A program made the position numbers and the translations under genes. From Epiperipatus broadwayi (Eukaryota; Onychophora; Udeonychophora; Euonychophora; Peripatidae), in the NCBI GenBank assembly GCA_028023455.1, contig JAQFVV010012394.1, positions 21,716,900 through 21,780,899 on the forward strand: a stretch of 64,000 nucleotides of DNA, written 5' to 3'. Below the pieces are notes generated by a model. The model was not told the DNA's origin. It ran no database searches and saw only the letters and a program-made list of their open reading frames with translations. Of this stretch, positions 35,603 to 47,304 are shown one piece after another; the stretch's first letter is position 1; each line of letters begins with the position of its first letter.

Positions 35603-36505
35603 ATATGTTGTTGAGACAACACTCACATTTTAAAATAGTAAGTGGAATCACTTATCTTAATCTAAGACCATATATGGGCAATGAATGAAAGCAGTGAAGG
35701 TAACAGAGTTGCGATAAATCTCCTCGAAGTTTTGAATAAATCCAATCAACAGACAAAGATAAATTGTTTGAAGGTAAAATAATAAATAATTATTATTATA
35801 ATCTTTCAAACAAAATCCTTTACAATAGTTTAATTAGAATAAACCATAAGTAGTTATTATCTTTGCCTGTTGTTGTTAAAGTTCATTTAAAAGTTCTAGG
35901 GAGATTTATTCTCAATATGATTCATTCATTGGTTTTACCCACCATCTATGTGAGATCTTGGACCAAGATTTTCATTTACTATCTAAAAGTGAAGGTTGCC
36001 TTGACAACAAATTGCTGGCATTCTATTAGTTTATTCAATCATTCATTGCAATGATGTGATTTACATATGATAATATCCAGTTAGTTTTTGGCACATATGG
36101 ATTATTAAACAAATAATTGCATATGTTCACATGTTGCTGCTATTTGTAAGTCAAATAAAATATAAAAAATGATCAATATAAGCATATAAAATTAGTCACA
36201 CCTTGATGCATCGTAATCTATAAATATAAACAAAGAATCTATAGATTATCAATAACCCCACATTGACCATTACTTACAGTAAATCAAAAAGAGAAGGGAC
36301 CAAACAATGACAACAAATATTCATTCCTCATTGGTCAATGAGACTGGAATTAAAAAAGGCATATTATAAAATCTGATGTTAATCACCATTATCACATTTA
36401 CTAACTTCTCTCATTTTTCTTCAAAAAGCCGAAGTGGCAATGTTGCTTCTGACAGTATATAAAGGAGTGAATTTATGGTTTAAAATTTAAAATTGCATTA
36501 AAAAA
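35603..36505. other. AT-rich stretch, no gene recognised
   Basis: A 63-codon ORF at 35863-36054 shows no recognisable domain. No RNA gene or repeat family member can be supported. Confidence 0.45.
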
Positions 36506-36598
36506 GATTATTAGCCAAGAGGTCAGTGCAGCTGCCTTGCAAAAAGTTGCTTTCAGATAGTTGTTGTGGGCTCGCTTCTTAGCATATGAAAAAAAAAA
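36506..36598 (+). mobile_element. tRNA-derived SINE, decayed copy
   Basis: It matches the copy at 45389: ttagccaagaggtcagtgca, gctgccttgcaa, then tgtgggctcgcttctt in the B-box position and an A-rich tail (gcatatgaaaaaaaaaa). The A and B boxes are both mutated. Confidence 0.7.
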
Positions 36599-36837
36599 GA
36601 GTATTCATATTTATGAAAGAAAATTTTTTCAACAACTCTTTCACAATTTCTGCTTTACTGTAATTACAATTTTATTTTGACTTAATAAGAACAAACATTT
36701 TAAAATCATGTAGTTTTTATTTTTATAATAAATATTTTACAATAGATTGCACAAATGTGTAAATAAATTACTGAAAATTGTAATTTTCTTTTCCAAAATA
36801 AAAAAAACCAGCTGACTCCCATAGCATGAGAACAAAG

Positions 36838-37103
36838 AATCCACCAATCACTAAACATCACATGATCACAATACTTTATGGTTAAACAAACTACACAGAA
36901 GAAAAATTCTCTATCGCCATTAAGTTCAAGCCAGAATAATCAATGGATGCAGAAAGGTTTGTGCATAAAATTCTTATCTAGTGCCTATTCAAAAGGCACT
37001 AGATAGGAATTTTATGCACAAGCCTGCATCCATTAGTTACTCCAGCTTGCACTGAGTGGTGCTACTATATGAAGAGTTTTGCCTCTATGTAATCCACCAA
37101 TCA
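36838..37103 (+). mobile_element. Family B near-perfect hairpin, copy 6, with 13-bp target duplication
   Basis: Perfect direct repeats aatccaccaatca lie at 36838-36850 and 37091-37103. After the leader (acatcacatgatcac) the arms of about 90 bp meet at gtgcctattcaaaaggcac (36982-37000) with almost no loop. The right arm ends agagttttgcctct. This is the most compact full copy in the window. Confidence 0.95.
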
Positions 37104-37725
37104 GTGACATTGTCAATTCATGATTGCAGATAGAATACTAAAGATCCAAATATATGAGACATACTTCTACATTTTACATCATAATTCATGATTCAGACAT
37201 ACTAGCTTCTTCAACTATTTGTGGAGAATAACTGAACTATGTTACTACATAAGATATATGAATTTAGAAATGGTATTGCAGGCAACTTGGAGAGTGGGCT
37301 AGTAATCTTTTCACTGGAATACACTGTATAACATTATGCAAGTGTACAAGTTATGTTTTTTTAATGGATAAACATTAACAAACAAATATGTACCAATGCT
37401 TAGTATTATAAATGTGAATCACTATTAATGGAATTTACAAGGAAATAATATGTATCAAAGAAATATAATGGAGCCATGAACTCCATTATATTTTGATCCA
37501 AGCCACCATTATGTGCAATATATATCATGTATAATAACTCCCATTTTTGATACGTTTTGACTGCAATACAATATGCACTCCTTATTGAACTGCATATATA
37601 TGGTATTTTTAGCCATGAACATATCTGATTTTTTTACACCATGCTAAGCACATCATGCTTAATTAATGTTATTAAACCTTTGCTCTATATATCCTGCATA
37701 TTTGTTTATTATATATAATATGCAT
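37104..37725. other. AT-rich stretch, no gene recognised
   Basis: Only a small palindrome, tataatggagccatgaactccattata, is seen near 37466-37492. No ORF or RNA gene can be supported. Confidence 0.45.
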
Positions 37726-38393
37726 TAAGATTAGATCAACAAAACATCACACGATCACCATTTCATATGCTTATACATGTTATTAATAAAAGAGCACCAA
37801 ACTCTTTATACAGTGGTGCCACCAAGTGCAAGCTTTTGCAATCAATGGATGCAGTAAAGTTTGTGCATAAAATCCCTATTTAGTGCTTATTCATCCAACA
37901 TCTCCAGACTAGTTTTTAGCTTATGACTTTCATCAGTGAAAAGCCTTGGATTTGAGAGCACTGCACCTGGATCTTATGATTTAATACAATCCTCCAGCAG
38001 CCACCTTTTATCTTTTGGTTAACTATAAAGCTAATGGTGACTGGTTTTTGAAAAAACAAAGACACTAAAATATATTGATGCTGAACTGAATTCAGATCTA
38101 TATGACTATACAAGTGAACCTGAGTTTGGTTGGAAACATTATGGTGTTTTCATCTTGGCTCCTAGCTTTATAGTTAACCAAATAGATTAAAAGGTGACTG
38201 CTGGAGGGTTGTATTGGATTCTAACATCTAGATGCAGTGTTCTCAAATCCAAGGCTCCTCATGGATGAAAGCCACAAGCTAGAAACTAGTCTGCAGATGT
38301 TAGATGAGTAGGCACTAGCATCCATTGATTGCAAAGGCTTGCACTTGGTGGCACTACTGTATGGAGTTTGGTACTCTCAATAAGATTACTATA
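37726..38393 (+). mobile_element. Family B foldback element, copy 7 (long)
   Basis: The leader acatcacacgatcaccattt begins near 37744. The left arm starts gcaccaaactctttatacag and the right arm ends ctgtatggagtttggtactc. The centre lies near 38080. The approximate direct repeat attaagatta / aataagatta at the ends may be a decayed target duplication. It is a more diverged subfamily (gagcaccaaactc instead of caggcaaaactc). Confidence 0.85.
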
Positions 38394-39282
38394 AACAAAA
38401 TTTTAAAAAATACTCTTGTAATTATCAATAGTAGTACAAGAAGCACATTCACATATATATTTACTTGGTGTATTTTATTTATTCACAAACACTCAAAAAA
38501 TAATAAAAAAACTTACTATCTTGTAACTTCATTTTTTGAAATGAAATGAATAGCAAATTATCAGAGTTAAGTCACCATTGAACTTGCTCTGGTTGAAATT
38601 CTTTTTTTTTTTTGGTCAATAATATTTACCCCCTAAGAAACATTAATAGCAGTTTTGTTATCAGCAAACAATAGCTTTTCTAGTTGTTTTGATGTTTTTA
38701 AGTTTGTATTGGCTCTGGAATTTATATAGCATCCTTACCTGCCATTACTAATTTCAGACTGGGTTAAACTCTTCAAACTATAAGATATCTGCTGCAATAA
38801 TAAGAATGTTTTGCAGTTTTTTTATCATTGAAAAAAGATGATTTACATATTTTATTAAATTTTGTAAAACTTTACATTCAGAAAGTATTTTATTACTAAC
38901 AAAATCCGTGTTTTCAAGTTAACCCAAAGAAATGGTATTAATAAACATGATAACATACAGCATTCTAAATTAATATCTACCATTTTATAAAATTTATTAA
39001 CTGTATGCATTTTAATATTTTATTTATTTACATTTGAGCGGAGGGAAAATAGCATGTAATTAAGTAGTGAATATAGTCTAGGTGTTAAAAGCAGATAGAA
39101 AAGAGGTCCTATCTTGAATGAAAGTTACACTATAGAAATATTATTAATTAAGTGGATAAAATATACTTCCATTAAGTGGTTTGTGCCAAAGTTGTGAGTG
39201 CTATAAATTTGACACATCAATTAAACTATAGTAATTTGTTACATATATATAACAAACAATGATAAAGATATGCACAAGACAT
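38394..39282. other. AT-rich stretch, no gene recognised
   Basis: No supported gene, RNA or repeat. A T run lies at 38602-38612. Confidence 0.45.
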
Positions 39283-39470
39283 TGTGATCTGGGCTAACTG
39301 ATGAATACTGGTTCAGCATAAAGTGTTCATTTTGGGAATCATACATTTTTTCCACATCTTTAGTCATATGTTTATGATTATACCCTTCCTCAAGGTATTA
39401 AAAGAAAATACAAACCAGTCCCTACCTTAAATACAAACCAGTCCCTACCTTGCATACATAAATATTTCTC
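39283..39470 (-). mobile_element. Family C subfamily fragment with a short tandem repeat
   Basis: On the minus strand it follows the same order as 32608-32745. The plus strand shows actggttcagcat near 39308, which is the family C landmark in reverse. At the right end atacaaaccagtccctacct occurs twice in tandem (about 39409-39452). Confidence 0.7.
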
Positions 39471-39587
39471 ATCAAGCAAATATTACTGTTTGACTATAAT
39501 TAAAGTTTTTAGAAAATAAGAAAAAAAAAGATGCATTTAATTTGTAAATAAATTAAATTACAAATATTATTTTATAAATATACATTT

Positions 39588-39758
39588 GCTTACAATAACC
39601 CCTTCATATACACTTTAATGCAAAAAAACTTTTTTTAATGATTTCTTTATTTTCCTGACAATTTCAACTGTCCTGCAGTCTTTATCAGAGCTACAATAAA
39701 GGAATCATTAAAAAAAGTTTTTTGCATTAAAGTGTATATGATGAGGTTATTGTAAGAA
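39588..39758. mobile_element. Hairpin MITE with inverted repeats of about 58 bp
   Basis: The left arm, cttacaataacccc to taatgatttcttta, is mirrored by the right arm, aggaatcattaaaaaaagtt to gaggttattgtaag. Between them lie about 50 bp. The block catatacactttaatgcaaa is identical in both arms. No clear target duplication and no ORF. Confidence 0.82.
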
Positions 39759-41439
39759 TATATATGAAGAAATGCAAAGAAAGTAAAAAGAGAAAAATAA
39801 GAATATACTTCTAAATATGCATTTCACTACAAAAAAAAATTGAATGGCTCATGATTCATGCTTTGTTTTACAATGTACACTAAATGCAACATACTAGAAT
39901 AGATTAAGGATGGGAGGGGGTGAATAAATTGACAAATCATATTCAGTAATGATCAAGTGTTATTATAAGCATGTGACCCTACTGCTTAATACTAATAATC
40001 TTCACCAGCCCGCAAATGAATGAAATTGATGACATATACAACATATAAATCTTGAAAAGTGTGAAAATTAAATTAGCAGTGTGAATAGATATTGAATACA
40101 TAGTTGAATTAAAGGTTTTATGGATTGTTATTATAATAAAGAATAGAAAACAAATATATAAAAAATAGATTTTGGGGTTTAAATCCATTTATCAATTTGT
40201 GTTTGAAGTAAAAAGAAGCCTTTTATTTAAATAAAAACGCCAACAAAAGGGCTATTATTGAACATATAGTTCTTTTATATTTAAATCATAATGGCAAAAA
40301 AATAATAAAATTAATATATTAACAATTCATTTCGATTATAATTTTTTTTTTTTTTAAATCTAATATTGTATTGCTGCAACAAATAAAATCAAAACAACAG
40401 AATAAATTATATTTCTTAATAATTTCTCTAGGTGGCACTGTATTGTAAGCTTTGTAACAAAAATAGATAAAATCATCTACAGCTGTACTTCGCGTATGTT
40501 TACAAAAGATTATAAGATATGCTCATTTAAAATGATGTTCATCTTGATAAATAATGTTATATATGATATATAATTAATATTATAAATGAATAAGAACTGA
40601 ACCAGTTTAGTTTTTAAAAATACAATTAAATTATATATAAATTTAACAATATGCTGTATACAATCATAACTACAAACGATAAGTTGAATGACCACCCGCA
40701 CTTTTTGTTTGCTACCGTAATAGTTTATATATATTCCCACACGCAAACACACACACAATAAACATGTGATATATGATTTTGCAGTCATAAAATGAATTGT
40801 CATATTATGAAACAAATATTAAAAAATTAAAAATTCATAAGAGAAAAGGGGGGGGGGGCGGAAGGTCCGATTACGTAATATCGTAACATGAGAAAAAAAT
40901 AATAATTTTATGAGATTGGTAAACTTTAATTGTGAAGTTAATATAAAAACAGAGCATATTGATTAGAATGCTGAACCAGTTTTAACCATTTTATTTTTTG
41001 AAAAATATATTTTCGTAAATTTGTATTAATTTTAAACAATACATCTGTATTGGGAAATTATTTTATATACTGTATTTGAATGTTTAAAATAAAAAGAATT
41101 TTTTTATTATTATTTTCAACATAATTCTTTTTGAATATTATTCAATGATATAAAATAATTATTTGGATGAAGTCAAAAGTTTTTATGTATAGATCATATA
41201 TCCAGAAATCCTATTATCAAAATTAAATATTTCTTTATTCTGAAACTATTATATACCATAGTAAATCCCCATTACCAAATAGTTATAACATCCCTAATTC
41301 AATTCTTTTTTCATCTGCTATATCATCTTAACGTATGCTGTTTCATTAATACCTATGCTATTTTTATTTCTCCTTTTTCATTAAGAAACCTAAACAAAAA
41401 AAAACCATAAAAACTCTATCTCTTTAACTCCTTCAAGAA
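39759..41439. other. AT-rich stretch, no gene recognised
   Basis: It includes a run of G residues at 40850-40858 and several A/T homopolymers. ORFs at 39979-40188 and 40510-40815 (minus) are hydrophobic AT-rich translations without recognisable motifs. I would not call them genes. Confidence 0.45.
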
Positions 41440-41909
41440 CTTTTAATTTGAAAACCACTAAACATTACATGATCACCATTTCTTATGCTTGCTCATAACT
41501 GTTATTAAAACAGGTCCTGCCTAATAAGATAGTGGTGGCTATGGTTATTAAAGAACCAAAGATACCAAAGTGTATGGGTACTGAACTGAGTTCAGATCTA
41601 TATGACTATATAAGCTAATGAGATTGGATTGAAAATATTTTTGGGTTTTCAATTTTCTCATAGTCTTGTAGTTAAGTAGACATAAAAAGTGGCTGCTGGA
41701 GGGTTGCATTAGATCCTAAGATCTAGGTGCAGTGCTCTCAGATTCAAGGCTCCTTACTGATGAAAGCCACAAGCTAGAAACTAGTCTGAAGATATTGGAT
41801 GAGTAGGCACTAGACAGGGATTTTATGCGCAAGCATTCTGACATTCATTGATTACTCTGGCTTGCACTGAGTGGCACTACTGTATAGAGAATTTTGCTTG
41901 TTTTAATTT
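41440..41909 (+). mobile_element. Family B foldback element, copy 8, left arm deleted
   Basis: The leader (acattacatgatcaccattt) runs to ctgttattaaaacaggt. There it jumps to the inner segment (tcctgcctaataagatagtg), losing the left arm. The right arm is complete and ends gaattttgcttg. The direct repeat ttttaattt at 41440-41448 and 41901-41909 is a plausible target duplication but is AT-rich and short. Confidence 0.85.
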
Positions 41910-42157
41910 TTAACTTGTTGGATATTCTTTATGAAATCTACTATGATCTTTTTTCAATATTCTGTACTCCAAAGTAAGTGTTCACTTGTCTACCCTCTAT
42001 CTCCATATAAACTACAACTACAATTCAAATCTTTATTTTGTCTTTCTTCCTTTTCTGAAATCTAAAACTTCTATGCAATAAACAATAATCGATTTTTTTT
42101 CCTTATACTGTATACTCTTTTAATTTTTATATTTTAAATACATGTATAGTATATATA

Positions 42158-42575
42158 CTTAAGCTATATGTAATTAGAGGGGATTTGAACCCAGGTTTTC
42201 AAGCTGCTTTCAGTCATCTTATACATAGTTCATGCTGAACCAGAACTTAATTAGTTGTTGTGGATTATCTTCCCCCATGCATATATATAATCAGTGCTCA
42301 GAAGGCTGAACAGTTGAAGATTGGAGGAGATTGAAGCCTGTCCATTAAAATTTGAAAATTTGTTATCTTAATATAATCCGAGCATTGATTATATATGTGT
42401 GTGTGGGAGATGATGATCTGAATCAACTAATGAGTGCTGGCCCAGCATGAAATATACATATTAGAGACTATTTATCTTTTGGGCATGTGTATCAGTTGTA
42501 TAAGATGGAGTGGATGACTGACAGAGCTTGAAAGTCTGGGTTCAAATTCCTTTTTATTTTTATGTAACTCAAAAC
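42158..42575. mobile_element. Family C palindrome, copy with short centre
   Basis: The left arm (gggatttgaacccaggtttt, catgctgaaccagaac, atataatcagtgctcag) is mirrored on the right (ccgagcattgattatatat, gtgctggcccagcatga, gtctgggttcaaattcc). The centre is near 42310. The right end contains gggttcaaattcc, a good Pol III B-box match, so a tRNA-like origin for the family ends is possible. Confidence 0.8.
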
Positions 42576-43383
42576 TATTTTCTAACTGTATTCATCATCA
42601 AAATTCACTTTTTTTTTTCTACATAAGATATCTAATCTCTTTTTCCATCCCTCATAATTATGTGTCTGTAATATGTTTTTTATGTAATTTTTCCATTTCT
42701 TAAGTACATGCGCAGAAATAAGCTCTCTATCTGTTAACATTTTTATATATGATGTGATATAATATTATACAAACTATACAAATATTCAGTAAATCTACAG
42801 ACGATGTTTAGCACTGCAATCAGTTTTAAAAACTACTCTCTGACTAATTGGTCTTCTTGGAGAAAGTAATAAACTAATTAGTCCTACAATCATTCGGTGA
42901 TAATTGCTTGTCGTCTGCCATTTAAATTAGCGGCTGAAAAATTTCAAACATCCCACCCAACTATTTGTTGAACTATAAACTTCAAAATCATGTTTATATG
43001 ATCCCATATCTTTTGGTAAAAAGTGTGACAAATATATTAACATCAAATGACCTGACAGGGTAATATCTCTATCTTTCAGCATTATAGAACCACAATATAA
43101 CTAATGAATAATTAAGAACAGAGGAAGTATAATTAGTTACTGATAATAAAAAAAAACAATACTGTCCTTATGTTTTCTGGAAAAAAACAATAAAAACAAA
43201 AGAAATTAGAAACTATCAAATTTTAATGTGTGAGAGAAGATGTAGACTTGATGTAAAAAATTACACTGTGTTCTAAATGATGCAATGAAAATTGAATTAT
43301 AAACAAGAATCAAAATGATTTTAAAATATTTCCATTAAATATCACATACGCTCAGTGGGAAGCAAAACATTTTATAAAAATGA
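42576..43383. other. AT-rich stretch, no gene recognised
   Basis: No ORF, RNA gene or repeat family member that can be supported. Confidence 0.45.
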
Positions 43384-43521
43384 TTATATATATTTTTTCA
43401 TTTCATGGCCGTTATGCCATAGTTTCCTTTTGGGGAGAAGTCCATGGTCTTGAAAGAAAATAATAGCTTCTTCTTCGGTACTCGGCAAATTCCACAATGT
43501 AAGATCGATAGTTTCAGCCAT
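43384..43521 (-). CDS. Short ORF resembling the N-terminus of ISXO2/Merlin-type proteins
   Basis: The minus strand encodes 45 residues starting MAETIDLTLWNLPSTEEEA and continuing IIFFQDHGLLPKRKLWHNGH before EMKKYI and a stop. The order 'short acidic leader, EEAI-FFQ-HGLLPK, basic linker, NGHEM' resembles the N-terminal region of animal ISXO2-like (Merlin) transposase-derived proteins, in which the next part would be a WRC..C..C zinc motif. That next part is absent here. Upstream, about 43525-43740 is less AT-rich and has CpGs, unlike its neighbours. It could be a first exon, a transposase fragment or chance similarity. An overlapping 80-codon ORF in another frame (43398-43640) shows no such pattern. 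Confidence 0.4.
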   Translation of the reverse strand: MAETIDLTLWNLPSTEEEAIIFFQDHGLLPKRKLWHNGHEMKKYI

Positions 43522-44099
43522 TTGTAGCAAAAATGGAAATATGACAGAACGAAAAAATCAGTGTGAAGCAAAATCACAAAAGACATACAAATGTCAAAAT
43601 TTCCCAAAGCTCTCTCTGATTTTTTAATCTCGCAGGTCAAAAAAATCCAAAAATTGGCTCTCCCATGAATTAATCATGCCAGTGTCTCGGTTGCCATGAA
43701 AACATTGTCATGTTTTCATCAACAACATCTACCGGAAGGTGTAATATGTTATCAGTTAAATAATACTAAAATACCGATATTTTTATGCATGTTATTGACG
43801 AGATAGAGGATGTTTTCGAAGACATTAAAACATATATCCAATATCAAAATAAGATTCCGGTATATAAAATATGCTTCAAAAACTTACAATGAAAAAAAAT
43901 ATCTTAAATTCAAAAATGTGCATGGATTTGCACTAAAAAATTTAAAATCAGAAAAATATCAAAAAGAAAAATTGAAATAAAGAAAAACAAATCTCATATC
44001 AATAATGAAATACCGGGATTACTTATAATGAAAAAAAAAAGTTCTGATCTTAGATATGTGAACTTTCACTTTGTCAACAGTAGTACATATGGATATGTG

Positions 44100-44430
44100 A
44101 TTATATTAGAAGATATTTGAACTCAGAATTTCAAGCTCCTTACATTTATCCACTCCATCTTATGCAACTGATACGAATGACCACATACATGTGAAAAAGA
44201 TAAACGACCTCCATTATGCCAAGCTAGCACTCATCAACTAATCCACATCATAATTTCCCACACCCATATATAATCAGTGCCCAGTTTATATTAAGTTAGT
44301 AAATCTTCAAACTTTAATGGAAAGATTTCAATCTTCTCTACCCTCCAGCTCTTTAGACATCCATCTCATTGAAACTCTGATGATGGAAAGTTGTTGATGC
44401 CAATATTATTGTCATACATGTTACGGGTGA
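44100..44430 (+). mobile_element. Family C single arm
   Basis: It contains atttgaactcagaatttcaa, gctagcactcatcaactaat, atataatcagtgcccag, ctttaatgga and gaaactctgatgatggaaag in family order. No complementary arm follows, so it is a solo arm similar to the array at 56340-57560. Confidence 0.8.
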
Positions 44431-44739
44431 ATAATAAATATTCTCCCTAGATATATATTACTGAGACTAGATTGTGACCTCTGTAATTTCATAATTTAAA
44501 TTTAATATAGTAAAATTTTGTATATGGATTGATATCAATTATTTTTAATTTACAAAAAATATCAAACCTATTTATCAAAACTGTTCCATAATGATGAATT
44601 TGGATAATTTTTTCTCAGTTCCAAATTCCCTTAATTTGATTCTCATCATTGTTAAACATGTAGATGTGATTTGGGGGTTAAACATAATTTTGAGAAAACT
44701 GTTTAAGTTGATTTTCTGGTAGTTAGTTAAATTCACTGC

Positions 44740-45172
44740 TGTATAATTTTAAACCATTAAGCATCACATGATCACATTTCCTATACTAGCACATTAATTG
44801 TTGATAAACAGAGCAAAACTCTCCATACGGTATTGCCACCTGTGCTAAACAGAGTAATCAATGGATGCCAGAAGGCTTGTGCATAAAATCCCTATCTAAT
44901 GCCTACTCATCTATAATCCCCAGACTAGTTTCTGGCTTGTGGCCTTCGTCAGTGAGGAGCTTTGGATCTGAGAGCACTGCATAGATGCAGTGCTCTCAGA
45001 TCCAAAGCTCCTCACTGACGAAGGCCACAAGACAGAAACTAGTCTGGGGATATTGGATGAGTAGGCATTAGATAGGGATTTTATGCACAAGCCTTCTGGC
45101 ATCCATTGATTACTCTGTTTAGCACAGGTGGCAATACTGTATGGAGAGTTTTGCTCTGTTTGTATAATTTTA
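44740..45172 (+). mobile_element. Family B near-perfect hairpin, copy 9, with 12-bp target duplication
   Basis: Perfect direct repeats tgtataatttta lie at 44740-44751 and 45161-45172. Following the leader (agcatcacatgatcac), arms of about 170 bp are almost identical and meet at the palindrome gcactgcatagatgcagtgc near 44990, with effectively no loop. The right arm ends agagttttgctctgtt. Its high arm identity suggests a young copy, or ongoing correction between the arms. Confidence 0.95.
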
Positions 45173-45388
45173 GTTCATTTGGCAGTGACAAGATTGTACT
45201 TAAGTTTATGTTAGAGAAAAGAAAATTGAATTTAGTCTATCCTGACTTGTAGTTGGTTGGTTATGTTGTCTCTTTAAATTAATAAATTGGCTAACAAATT
45301 CAACACCAATTTAATACAGACATAGAATATTTTAACAATTAATTTAAATTATAATCAAATTACTGATTTTTTATATTCTAAACATCAA

Positions 45389-45495
45389 GCGTTGTTAGCT
45401 GAGAGGTCAGTGCAGCCGCCTTGCAAGCAAGCAGTTGGTTGCAGACGGTTGTTGCGGGTTCACCTCTTGGCCGATGCTATGACATATGGAAAAAA
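45389..45495 (+). mobile_element. tRNA-derived SINE
   Basis: A box region gttagctgagaggtcagtgc, an anticodon-arm-like gccgccttgcaagc, an internal near-duplication (gcagttggttgcagacggtt), B box cgggttcacctctt and the tail gccgatgctatgacatatgg with A-rich end. It shares its 3' end (gatgctatgaca) with the SINE at 14271, so several tRNA-headed SINE types share one tail here. Confidence 0.8.
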
Positions 45496-46535
45496 TATAA
45501 AAAAAATTCAAATATGCCTCATAATAAAAATTATTTAATTCTTTCAGTGTCAACCAACTCCCAAATTTTTGAATAGACTCTAGCAATGACTATTTTTACT
45601 ATGATACCATGTTTGATTTTTTTTGTGCAATTAAATCTTTTTTACGTATATTACAACCTTTATTTATAGGCTATGATATAAATATTTAAGCTTTCTAATA
45701 ATTAAAATTCTAAAACATAAAAAATTAATATTTTAAAATTGTGAAATAAATATCTAACTGAAAGTCTTACTGATAACAAAGGAAAACATCCTTATTGGCT
45801 TCACGATATCTATTCAAAAAAGTTAAAACAACACAATACTAGACATTAGAATTTTATGTTATTAAAAAATTATATATTTAGAATTAGTTATTATCAAACA
45901 AACAAAATAAATTCTAAAAGTTAATAAATTATTAATAGTTATTAAAATATTTCACTTACAGTTTTTATAAAAATGATTTTCTTTTTAATCTCTAATGACT
46001 TTTCTATGGTAATTTCCAGTCTTTGTAAAGTACTTTATATACTTTCTAAGAGCTGTCTTTTTAAAAATAAAATGTTTTCAAAGACAAACGCCCCCTAGTG
46101 GTGTAGTTTTTGGTTTAGTAATAAATCTGTTACAAAAATATTATATCATAGTCATTAACAATGACTGATAATCACATTTTTGTGGCATTTAATCCATAGG
46201 GGAAATGAATCTAAAGCATCAGCCAATCACAAATTGCCATCTTCATAGCTTTGGCAAACCAATAGAATGTGCTGTCAATAACAGACAAAGGTCTGTAAAG
46301 ATCCATATGCTGTTGATATCTCTGGAATTTTTTTTAAATTAATACATTAAAAATGGAAGCTTTTCTATGTTGTTTTATCTTAAAAACTAATAAAGTTTGT
46401 TTTTAAGATAAAACAACATAGAGAAGTAACAATAACAGGACCATTGTGCCACCTAAAATGTCAAATATGAGTGTTATTACATCTTACTTTTGTAAAACAG
46501 TTAAATTATTCAGGCCAGTTTTGCTGATGTCACAT
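45496..46535. other. AT-rich stretch with one short hairpin
   Basis: Positions 46361-46424 form an inverted repeat of about 28 bp (ctatgttgttttatcttaaa / tttaagataaaacaacatag) around a loop of about 10 bases. Otherwise no gene or repeat can be supported. Confidence 0.5.
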
Positions 46536-47095
46536 TTTTGTTTTAATTATGATAAAGGAAAAAATAATAAAAAATTATAAAAGAATATAAATAGAATCTT
46601 GTATTGAAAGAAAAAATGTTTAAACAATAAGATAGCATTGAAAGAGGAATAGCCTTATAAAAAGATATGGAAGAATTTTATTATGCAATATTAGAGAACA
46701 AGAAAACAAAACCATTCTGCAGCTATGAGAACATTTCTAAAATGAATGCAAGTAATTTTATGAACAATAGAAAAGCTTCGTAAAATATGAAAATTATTAA
46801 TAAAAAAAGGACAAGTAAAGAAATAGAATGATTATATATCAAATACCTAAAAGCTAAAACTATACAGTAATAATGGCATTTAAGGACAATGAAGAAAATA
46901 TTAAAGACTATAGACCTATCAATTCTATACAAAATCTTATAATTCATCTTCAGACTGAAAACAACCAAAAGATATTTGTTAATGCAAAACAAAATAAACA
47001 AAAGTTAATAAGAAATACAATCTTATCAATCAATACCTCCAGCCTTAAGAAATATTCTAATGAATTTAAGCAATAGCTTGCAAATCTTTAAAAGT
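46536..47095 (+). pseudogene. RTE relic A (rearranged)
   Basis: Read on the plus strand, the piece 46665-46960 parallels the RTE reverse transcriptase from the EDFYQELYSN region to [12 protein letters not shown] (here gacaatgaagaaaatattaa then agactatagacctatcaatt). It then jumps back to an upstream part of the RTE (aaaagttaataagaaatac and aaatattctaatgaatttaa, the KLLRKTIF and KYSNEFK codons). The 46536-46973 part is nearly the same as 49846-50333. It is inactive, with many stops. Confidence 0.75.
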
Positions 47096-47139
47096 ATGAA
47101 CAGACTTCAATGGAGACTACATGTAAATGAGCCCAATAA

Positions 47140-47304
47140 GAAGGCAAACTCTCCATATAGTAATGCCACCACATGCAAGCCTTAGTAATAAATAAATGCA
47201 AGTAGGTTTATACATAAAATCCCTATCTAGTGCCTACTCATCCAACATACCCAAACCAGTTTCTCACTGGTCTGGGGATATTGGATGAGTAGGCACTAGA
47301 TGAG
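47140..47304 (+). mobile_element. Family B short partial hairpin, copy 10
   Basis: The left arm aaggcaaactctccatatag runs to ccaaaccagtttctcactgg, followed immediately by the inner part of the right arm (tctggggatattggatgagt, aggcactagatgagac). The outer right arm is missing. It directly follows RTE relic A. Confidence 0.82.

Noticed and set aside
40510-40815. 101-codon minus ORF with hydrophobic stretches
   Set aside because: Composition is what AT-rich DNA gives by chance (I, F, Y, N, K). No motif or conserved neighbour.
42158-42575. Family C as a tRNA-derived SINE
   Set aside because: The outer end has a good B-box-like gggttcaaattcc, but no A box lies at the correct distance and the elements are palindromic, so I keep it as an unclassified foldback family.
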